NCBI GenBank assembly: GCA_041476585.1
Contig: JBGOTT010000140.1
Span: 1 to 9,843, forward strand
Origin: JADGRQ01 sp041476585
Lineage (GTDB): Bacteria; Pseudomonadota; Gammaproteobacteria; Burkholderiales; SG8-39
Direction: 5' to 3'
Length of the DNA stretch: 9,843 bases
The position numbers were made by a program, and so were the translations under genes. Below the pieces are notes generated by a model. The model was not told where the DNA came from. It did not search any database and saw only the letters and a program-made list of their open reading frames with translations. Shown here piece after piece: positions 5,549-9,843 of this stretch. Position 1 is the stretch's first letter. Each line of letters opens with the position of its first letter.

Positions 5549-5553
5549 TCCGA

Positions 5554-6492
5554 TCATCCTCTCGGGTGGTGCTTGGCGTGCAACTGCTTCAATCGCTCCC
5601 GCGCCACATGGATGTAGATCTGGGTGGTCGAAATGTCGGCATGGCCGAGCAGCATCTGCACCACGCGCAGGTCGGCGCCATGGTTAATGAGGTGGGTGGC
5701 GAACGCGTGGCGCAGCGTGTGGGGCGACAGTGCCTTGCCGGGAACTGCGCGCGCCGCGTGGCGCCTGATCAGGTGCCAGAACGCGTGGCGCGTCATGCCG
5801 GCGCCGCGCCCGGTGACGAACAGCGCATCGCTCGCCGTCTTTTTCAATAGCAGCGGCCGCGCGTCGGCAATGTAGCGGCGCACCCAATCCACCGCCTCCT
5901 CGCCAAGCGGCACCAGGCGTTCCTTCGACCCCTTGCCGAGGATGCGCACCACGCCGGCCTCGAGATTGATCTCGAAGGTCTTGAGCCCGACCAGTTCGGA
6001 GACACGCAGGCCCGAGGCATACAGCGTTTCGAGCATCGCCCGGTCGCGCAGCCCGAGCGGTTTGGCCACCTCCGGCGCGGCGAGCAGCGCCTCCACATCC
6101 GACTCCGACAGGCTTTTCGGAAAGCGCGGCGCGCGCTTGGGCGGATCGAGCTTCAATGTCGGATCCGTGTCCACAATTTTTTCACGTACGCCGTACTGGT
6201 AGAAACGCTTGAGGCTGGAGAGCAGCCGCGCATCCGACGAGGCCTTCGGGCTTTTCACGCCGCGGTGCCGCGCCGCGAGGAAACCGTGCAGATCGGCTTC
6301 GGTTGCCTGCGCGAGCGTGCGCGCCGCGTCGCGCGCAAGCCAGGCGGCGAACTGCGCGAGGTCGCGCCGGTAGGCTTCGAGCGTGTTCTTCGACAAACCG
6401 TCTTCCAGCCACAGTGCGTCGCAGAACGAATCCAGCAGCGACGCATCGGCGTCGCCCGGTCTTACAGCGCCCGTTCGTGCTCGAGCAACCAT
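5554..6492 (-). CDS. xerD: Site-specific tyrosine recombinase XerD
   Basis: XerD acts with XerC at the dif site, under FtsK control, to resolve chromosome dimers. The protein has 312 residues counted from the ATG at 6490-6492. An N-terminal SAM-like core-binding domain covers about residues 19-105 (LLDSFCDALWLEDGLSKNTL, EAYRRDLAQFAAWL). The catalytic domain shows R163 in ASGLRVSELVGL, K190 in GKGSKERLVP, H258 and R261 in SPHTLRHAFATHL, H284 in LLGHADISTTQ, and the nucleophile Y293 in QIYIHV. No later start codon precedes the conserved region, so the gene overlaps the 3' end of ogt by 31 nt and is probably translated by coupling. Assignment as XerD rather than XerC rests on general similarity; XerC is the main alternative. 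Confidence 0.92.
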   Translation of the reverse strand: MVARARTGAVRPGDADASLLDSFCDALWLEDGLSKNTLEAYRRDLAQFAAWLARDAARTLAQATEADLHGFLAARHRGVKSPKASSDARLLSSLKRFYQYGVREKIVDTDPTLKLDPPKRAPRFPKSLSESDVEALLAAPEVAKPLGLRDRAMLETLYASGLRVSELVGLKTFEINLEAGVVRILGKGSKERLVPLGEEAVDWVRRYIADARPLLLKKTASDALFVTGRGAGMTRHAFWHLIRRHAARAVPGKALSPHTLRHAFATHLINHGADLRVVQMLLGHADISTTQIYIHVARERLKQLHAKHHPRG

Positions 6493-6935
6493 CGCTTGAT
6501 TTGGAGATGAAAACCCTCGCCGTGGTGCCCGAACCCGCCCAGGCCGTTGGCCGCCACCACGCGGTGGCATGGAATCACCAGCGGAAACCAGTTCGAACCG
6601 CAGGCCTGGCCGACCGCGCGCGGTGCGCTGCGCAACGCTTTGGCGATCTGTCCGTAGGTGAGCACCTCGCCGCGCGGGATCGCACGTATCGCGCCCCAGA
6701 TGCGGCGCTGGAACGGCGAACCCACCTCGGCGAGCGGCAGGTCGAACTTCACATCGGGATCATCGACGTATCTTTCGAGCTGGCGCGTTGCGCGCTCGGC
6801 GAGCCTGGTGCCCGGCGCAAGCGTTGCGACCGACTTCGGCAGGAAGGCGATCTCCGCCAGCACGCCGGCATCGGTGCGCACGCCGACGTGCATTGCAGGA
6901 AACGCGATCACCGCGTCGAAGCGCTCCGCACTCAT
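6462..6935 (-). CDS. ogt: Methylated-DNA--protein-cysteine S-methyltransferase (O6-alkylguanine repair)
   Basis: This is a suicide repair protein that moves the alkyl group from O6-alkylguanine to its own cysteine. The protein has 157 residues. A short N-terminal domain (to about 70) is followed by the DNA-binding and active-site domain: GSPFQRRIWGAIRAIPRGEVLTYGQIA (72-98), the arginine finger in SAPRAVGQACGSN (R106), and the acceptor C123 in IPCHRVV. Two positions depart from the commonest family form. The residue after the conserved N115 is Trp instead of Pro (SNWFPLVIPCHRV), and the C-terminal loop reads GGFGHHGEGFHLQIKRWLL instead of the short GGxxRKRxLL type. Neither removes a catalytic residue. 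Its ATG overlaps the stop of the upstream dehydrogenase gene (ATGA), and its end overlaps xerD by 31 nt. Confidence 0.94.
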   Translation of the reverse strand: MSAERFDAVIAFPAMHVGVRTDAGVLAEIAFLPKSVATLAPGTRLAERATRQLERYVDDPDVKFDLPLAEVGSPFQRRIWGAIRAIPRGEVLTYGQIAKALRSAPRAVGQACGSNWFPLVIPCHRVVAANGLGGFGHHGEGFHLQIKRWLLEHERAL

Positions 6936-7936
6936 CGCAGCGCCAGCTTCTCGAGCTTCAACAACAGGTCGTCCGCCACTTCGATCCCTTCGGCGCGTGC
7001 GCGGCGCTCGGCGGCAAAGCGGCGCGCGCCCGGCAATCGCACTTCCGGATCTTCGAGCATCGCCGCGATCAGCGCCTCCATGCGAGCAGCATACACGTCG
7101 CGTCCCGCGAGGGCGCCGGGGTCGATCGCCAAGAACAGCTGACCGACGCGCGGCTTGTTGCCGCGTTCGGCGAAAAACGAATCGGCCTCACGGCCGATGT
7201 GCGCGCCGGCGAGCGCGCTGCACAGCAACTCGAACGCGAGCGCGAGCATCGCACCCTTGGCTCCGCCGATCGGGAACAGGCTGCCTTTCTCCAGCGCTTC
7301 CATCGGGTCGGTGGTCGGCTTGCCGTCGCGGTCGAGCGCCCAGCCTTGCGGGATGCGTTCGCCCTTTTGCGCCGCCATCATGATCTTGCCGCGCACCACA
7401 GTGCTCAGCGCAAGGTCGATCACCAGTGGATCGCCGCCTTCGCGCGCAAATGCGGCTGCAACCGGATTGGTGCCGAACAGCGCCCGCTTGCCGCCCCACG
7501 CGGGAATCGCCGCCGGGGAATTGGTGAACGCGAGTCCCGCCATGCCGGCCCCGGTCACCGCCGCGAGATGGATGCCGAGCACGCCTACGTGGTTGCTGTT
7601 CGTAATCGACGCGAGGCCGACGCCGTTGACCTTCGCGCGGGCGATGATCTCGGCGACGGCCAGCTCGCAGGACTCGTAGGGCAGGCCGTCGGCGTTGTCG
7701 ATCAGGCAGGCGCCGGGGCGCTGGTTGACGATGCGCGGCCGGGCGGCACCGTCCGCGCGGCCGTTCTCCAGCATCGCGACGTAGAACGGAACGCGCGACA
7801 TCCCGTGGGTGGCGAGGCCTTGCTCTTCGGCGCGCACCAGGTGGCGCGCGGCTGCCTGCGCCATCTTTTCGTGCGCGCCGGCGCCGGTCAGCGCCCGAGC
7901 GGCCAGGTGAAACAGTTTGTCGGCGGTTTTTCTCAT
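6932..7936 (-). CDS. Ldh_2-family NAD(P)-dependent dehydrogenase (malate/L-lactate dehydrogenase-like)
   Basis: This is a member of the Ldh_2 fold, which reduces or oxidises 2-oxo/2-hydroxy acids or cyclic imino acids with NAD(P)H. The family includes malate/L-lactate dehydrogenases, ureidoglycolate and sulfolactate dehydrogenases, diketogulonate reductase and piperideine/pyrroline-2-carboxylate reductases. The substrate cannot be told from sequence alone. The 334 residues show the family landmarks: EEQGLATHGMSRVPFYV (H44, R48), NSNHVGVLGIHL (H116), FTNSPAAIPAWGGKRALFGTNP (138-158), and VIDLALSTVVRGKI (172-185). Length is normal. The ATG at 7934-7936 has no Shine-Dalgarno site; a TAGAAT box lies nine bases before it, predicting an almost leaderless mRNA. 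It heads the operon with ogt and xerD and is divergent from the dienelactone hydrolase gene. Confidence 0.9.
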   Translation of the reverse strand: MRKTADKLFHLAARALTGAGAHEKMAQAAARHLVRAEEQGLATHGMSRVPFYVAMLENGRADGAARPRIVNQRPGACLIDNADGLPYESCELAVAEIIARAKVNGVGLASITNSNHVGVLGIHLAAVTGAGMAGLAFTNSPAAIPAWGGKRALFGTNPVAAAFAREGGDPLVIDLALSTVVRGKIMMAAQKGERIPQGWALDRDGKPTTDPMEALEKGSLFPIGGAKGAMLALAFELLCSALAGAHIGREADSFFAERGNKPRVGQLFLAIDPGALAGRDVYAARMEALIAAMLEDPEVRLPGARRFAAERRARAEGIEVADDLLLKLEKLALR

Positions 7937-7937
7937 T

Positions 7938-7959
7938 GCGCCGGAATTCTACCCGGCGC
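7938..7959. promoter_or_regulatory. Inverted repeat flanking the -10 box of the dehydrogenase gene
   Basis: GCGCCGG and CCGGCGC (7-base arms) flank an 8-bp AATTCTAC core that carries most of the minus-strand TAGAAT. It begins one base before the start codon. Its position suits an operator for a repressor, but the arms may reflect GC-rich composition. Confidence 0.4.
7946..7951 (-). promoter_or_regulatory. -10-like box of the Ldh_2 gene, implying a near-leaderless mRNA
   Basis: TAGAAT on the minus strand ends nine bases before the ATG, exactly as for plsY. No -35 match is visible at 17 bp (GCGGCT). Confidence 0.5.
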
Positions 7960-7974
7960 GGCTAGAATAGCCGC
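7958..7974. promoter_or_regulatory. Palindrome over the -10 box of the dienelactone hydrolase gene
   Basis: GCGGCTA-GAA-TAGCCGC is a perfect inverted repeat with 7-base arms that contains the plus-strand TAGAAT (7963-7968). It shares two bases with the neighbouring inverted repeat at 7938-7959. It could be an operator; no known regulator is recognised. Confidence 0.45.
7963..7968 (+). promoter_or_regulatory. -10-like box of the dienelactone hydrolase gene
   Basis: TAGAAT lies 28 bases before the ATG, giving a predicted leader of about 20 bases that would include the GGAG ribosome binding site at 7988-7991. The -35 position (GCCGGA at 17 bp) is poor. Confidence 0.45.
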
Positions 7975-7996
7975 CCCAACGAACCACGGAGAAATC

Positions 7997-8665
7997 ATGG
8001 GCAAATCAATCACGCTTAAAGCATCCGACGGGCATTCCTTCTCGGCGTATCGCGCCGACCCGGCCGGGAAGCCGCGCGGCGGCATCGTTGTCATTCAGGA
8101 GATCTTCGGTGTGAACAAGCATATCCGCGAGGTAACTGATGGCTACGCGGCGGACGGCTATCTTGCGATCGCGCCGGCACTGTTCGACCGCGTCCAGCGC
8201 GGCGTCGACATCGGATATACACCAGAGGACATCCAGACTGGCTTTGGCCTGAAAAGCAAGGTCAGCATCGACATGGCTTTGATGGACGTTGCGCCGGCAA
8301 TCAAGGCGGCATCCGAGGCCGGCAAGGTCGGCATCGTCGGCTATTGCTGGGGCGGTTACGTCGCGTGGATGGCGGCCGCGCGCGCCAGTGGCCTCGCCTG
8401 CTCGGTGCCGTACTATGGCGGCGGTGTCACCGACAACATCAATGAACAGCCCAAGTGCCCCGTGATGCTGCATTTCGGCGACAAGGACCAGCACATCCCG
8501 CTCGCAGGCGTGGAAAAACTGAAAGCGGCGCATCCGAAGCAGATCGTGCACATCTACGCCGCCGAACACGGGTTCAACTGCGACCACCGCGGCTCGTACA
8601 ACGCCGCGGCCGCGAAGCTCGCGCGCGAACGTACCCTGGAGTTCTTCCGCAAACACGTCGGTTAG
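7997..8665 (+). CDS. Dienelactone hydrolase family protein (carboxymethylenebutenolidase-like)
   Basis: This is an alpha/beta hydrolase with a cysteine nucleophile. Proven members hydrolyse dienelactone to maleylacetate in chloroaromatic breakdown, but many chromosomal copies outside catabolic clusters have unknown substrates. The 222 residues show E36 in VIQEIFGVN, the nucleophile elbow GYCWGG with C117, D164 in FGDKDQHIP, and H191 in AAEHGFNCDHRGSY, a complete Cys-Asp-His triad. There is no signal peptide, so it is probably cytoplasmic. The start ATG has GGAG five bases upstream (7988-7991). The frame stays open far upstream, but that part is antisense to the Ldh_2 gene and is not coding. 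An oxidoreductase gene follows after 13 bp, probably in the same transcript. No ring-cleavage genes are nearby, so a role in chlorocatechol breakdown is not supported. Confidence 0.94.
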   Translation: MGKSITLKASDGHSFSAYRADPAGKPRGGIVVIQEIFGVNKHIREVTDGYAADGYLAIAPALFDRVQRGVDIGYTPEDIQTGFGLKSKVSIDMALMDVAPAIKAASEAGKVGIVGYCWGGYVAWMAAARASGLACSVPYYGGGVTDNINEQPKCPVMLHFGDKDQHIPLAGVEKLKAAHPKQIVHIYAAEHGFNCDHRGSYNAAAAKLARERTLEFFRKHVG

Positions 8666-8678
8666 GCGCTACGCTGCC

Positions 8679-9713
8679 ATGACTCAATCCAACCGCCAAT
8701 ACCGCCTCGCCGCCCGCCCGGTCGGACTGCCCAAGCACAGCGACTGGAAACTCACCACCGAGCCCGTCGCCGATCCCGCCGACGGCCAGTTACTGGTCAA
8801 AGTGCTGCAGCTCTCGCTCGATCCGGCGATGCGCGGCTGGATGAATGAAGGCAAGAGCTACATCCCGCCGGTTGGCATCGGCGAAGTGATGCGCGCGGGC
8901 GGCGTAGGCAAGGTCGTCGCTTCGAAGAATCCGAAGTTTGCGGTGGGAGACCATGTCAGCGGCGGCTTCGGCATCCAGGAGTACTGCCTGATCGACGGCA
9001 AGGATCTCGCGCGCGTAGGCGTCAACAGGATCGACCTGCGCCTCGGAACGCTGTCGCAGTGGCTGAATGCGCTTGGCATGCCCGGCATGACGGGTTATTT
9101 CGGGCTGCTCGAAGTCGGCAAGCCGAAGGCCGGCGACACCGTGGTGGTCTCGGGTGCCGCCGGCGCAGTCGGGCAGACGGTGGGCCAGGTCGCGAAGATC
9201 AAGGGCTGCAGGGCAGTAGGCATCGCCGGCGGCAAGGCCAAGTGCGATTTCGTGGTGCGCGACCTGCACTTCGACGCGTGCATCGATTACAAGGGCGGCA
9301 ACGTCAGGGACGGGTTGAAGGAACACTGCCCGAACGGCGTCGACGTCTACTTCGACAACGTCGGCGGCGAAATCCTCGATACCGTGCTGACGCGCATCAA
9401 CCGCAGCGCGCGCATCGTCATCTGCGGCGCGATCTCGCAGTACAACGCCACGGAGGGCGTGAAGGGCCCCTCGAATTACCTCGCGCTGCTGGTGAACCGC
9501 GCGAGCATGACGGGTATGGTCGTTTTCGACTACGCGGAGCGCTACGCCGAGGCGGCGCGGGAGATGGCGGGGTGGATGAAGGAAGGCAAGCTCGTGTCGC
9601 GCGAGGACATCGTGGAGGGCGGCATCGGTGCGTTTCCAGAGACGCTGCTGAAGCTCTTCAAGGGCGAGAACTTCGGCAAGCTGGTGCTCAAGGTCGCAAG
9701 CGGCGATTCCTGA
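8679..9713 (+). CDS. Zinc-free MDR oxidoreductase, curcumin reductase (CurA/YncB) type
   Basis: This is a medium-chain dehydrogenase/reductase that reduces carbon-carbon double bonds next to a carbonyl using NADPH; relatives include E. coli CurA/YncB, plant alkenal reductases and mammalian prostaglandin reductase. The protein has 344 residues. It shows LSLDPAMRGWM (45-55), GMPGMTGYFGL (133-143), the Rossmann loop VSGAAGAVGQTVGQ (157-170), VYFDNVGGEILD (223-234), CGAISQYN (249-256), and NFGKLVLKV near the end. The zinc ligands of alcohol dehydrogenases are absent, as expected for this group. The physiological substrate is unknown. The ATG lies 13 bp after the hydrolase stop with no strong Shine-Dalgarno site, so translation may be coupled. 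The next gene on the same strand is a thioesterase behind a palindrome, 50 bp downstream. Confidence 0.92.
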   Translation: MTQSNRQYRLAARPVGLPKHSDWKLTTEPVADPADGQLLVKVLQLSLDPAMRGWMNEGKSYIPPVGIGEVMRAGGVGKVVASKNPKFAVGDHVSGGFGIQEYCLIDGKDLARVGVNRIDLRLGTLSQWLNALGMPGMTGYFGLLEVGKPKAGDTVVVSGAAGAVGQTVGQVAKIKGCRAVGIAGGKAKCDFVVRDLHFDACIDYKGGNVRDGLKEHCPNGVDVYFDNVGGEILDTVLTRINRSARIVICGAISQYNATEGVKGPSNYLALLVNRASMTGMVVFDYAERYAEAAREMAGWMKEGKLVSREDIVEGGIGAFPETLLKLFKGENFGKLVLKVASGDS

Positions 9714-9724
9714 TCGGGAGTAGT

Positions 9725-9744
9725 ATTCAAACGCTCGTTTGAAT
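9725..9744. promoter_or_regulatory. Perfect 20-bp palindrome before the thioesterase gene, TetR/PsrA-type operator candidate
   Basis: ATTCAAACG-CT-CGTTTGAAT is a perfect inverted repeat 19 bp before the thioesterase ATG. Its core CAAAC-GCTC-GTTTG fits the [G/C]AAAC-N4-GTTT[G/C] pattern known for PsrA, the TetR-family fatty-acid regulator of Pseudomonas. No T-run follows, so it is not a good terminator, although it lies just after the oxidoreductase stop. An overlapping TAGTAT at 9721-9726 could be a -10 box. Confidence 0.6.
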
Positions 9745-9763
9745 CCCTTCCTTCCCCGCACGA

Positions 9764-9843
9764 ATGACGACCCTTCCGCAAGGCGAGATGCCCGTCCTTC
9801 GCATCGTCCCAATGCCGGCCGACACCAATGCCCATGGCACCAT
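9764..9843 (+). CDS. yciA: YciA-type acyl-CoA thioesterase (hotdog fold), N-terminal fragment at right edge
   Basis: Only 26 full codons are in the window, beginning MTTLPQGEMPVLRIVPMPAD and continuing TNAHGT. This matches the start of E. coli YciA (VPQGDLVLRTLAMPADTNANGDIFGG), an acyl-CoA hydrolase of the hotdog family that frees CoA from short- and medium-chain acyl-CoAs in the cytoplasm. The conserved MPADTN segment leads into the catalytic FGG region, which would lie just past the edge. I prefer the ATG at 9764 because the PQG before the conserved part is also found in YciA; the ATG at 9788 is an alternative. No clear Shine-Dalgarno site is seen. The palindrome upstream suggests control by an acyl-CoA-responsive regulator. 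Confidence 0.8.
   Translation, partial: MTTLPQGEMPVLRIVPMPADTNAHGT

Larger units (their letters stand above)
5479..5550. repeat. Tandem imperfect duplication of a hairpin unit between folB and xerD
   Basis: Two copies of a unit beginning GGGGCACGGGGGAAC and continuing through GGGTTCCCC to GTTC lie at 5479-5510 and 5518-5550, offset by 39 bp. Each is a hairpin. They differ in the loop (TTGG versus TGTAGG) and at one C/T position that keeps pairing as G-U on the plus strand. They fill nearly the whole gap between two convergent genes. Confidence 0.8.

Noticed and set aside
5554..6492. Phage or integron integrase with an attachment site
   Set aside because: The tyrosine recombinase has the size and motifs of a Xer protein, sits among housekeeping genes, and has no adjacent tRNA, direct repeats or cargo genes.
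6493..6570. 26 extra N-terminal residues for XerD
   Set aside because: They fall inside ogt in another frame and are Gly/Arg-rich. The ATG at 6490-6492 is the last start before the conserved core-binding domain.
6788..7996. Upstream in-frame extension of the dienelactone hydrolase (625 codons in total)
   Set aside because: The extension is antisense to the Ldh_2 gene and ogt. The hydrolase has a good ribosome binding site and a family-typical start at 7997, so a fusion protein is not supported.
9725..9744. Intrinsic terminator of the oxidoreductase gene
   Set aside because: The palindrome is well placed after the stop but is A/T-rich at its ends and followed by CCCTTCC, not a T-run. An operator is the better reading.

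Overview
This is a GC-rich chromosomal window of core housekeeping genes. Gene content, gene order and protein sequence all suggest a betaproteobacterium. The evidence is the order rpsU-yqeY-dnaG-rpoD, a lysine-rich extension in front of sigma region 1.1 of RpoD, S21 ending in LLPKKMY, tsaD divergent from rpsU, and plsY/folB next to tsaD. The genus cannot be named from the sequence alone. There is no phage, IS, CRISPR, rRNA or tRNA, and no defence or biosynthetic island.

Layout. Positions 1-3287 (minus strand) carry the macromolecular synthesis operon: rpsU (ribosomal protein S21), yqeY (GatB/YqeY domain), dnaG (primase) and the first 252 codons of rpoD (sigma-70), which runs off the left edge. 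This operon ties translation, replication initiation and transcription together. Within it yqeY appears to start at TTG and dnaG at GTG, and rpoD has its own TATAAT box and Shine-Dalgarno site. The 181-bp gap between rpsU and the divergent tsaD holds three inverted repeats. One of them is a terminator-like hairpin directly before the rpsU ribosome binding site.

Positions 3469-5475 hold tsaD (tRNA t6A synthesis, plus), plsY (phospholipid synthesis, minus) and folB (folate synthesis, plus). tsaD and plsY converge on a shared CTAG that supplies both stop codons. plsY and folB diverge across 34 bp, and each has a -10-like box so close to its ATG that its mRNA would be almost leaderless. Two tandem near-identical hairpins (5479-5550) separate folB from the convergent xerD.

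Positions 5554-7936 (minus) are a tightly coupled three-gene unit: an Ldh_2-family 2-oxoacid/2-hydroxyacid dehydrogenase, ogt (O6-methylguanine repair) and xerD (tyrosine recombinase for chromosome dimer resolution). They are linked by a 4-nt ATGA overlap and a 31-nt overlap.

Positions 7997-9843 (plus) carry a dienelactone hydrolase, a zinc-free MDR oxidoreductase (curcumin reductase/YncB type) and the first 26 codons of a YciA-type acyl-CoA thioesterase at the right edge. A perfect 20-bp palindrome containing CAAAC-N4-GTTTG sits before the thioesterase and resembles a TetR/PsrA-type operator.

The most interesting signals are regulatory: the repeated start module before plsY and the dehydrogenase, the palindromes in the 60-bp divergent promoter at 7937-7996, the rpsU leader hairpin, and the operator before the thioesterase. 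I saw no new multi-gene system.
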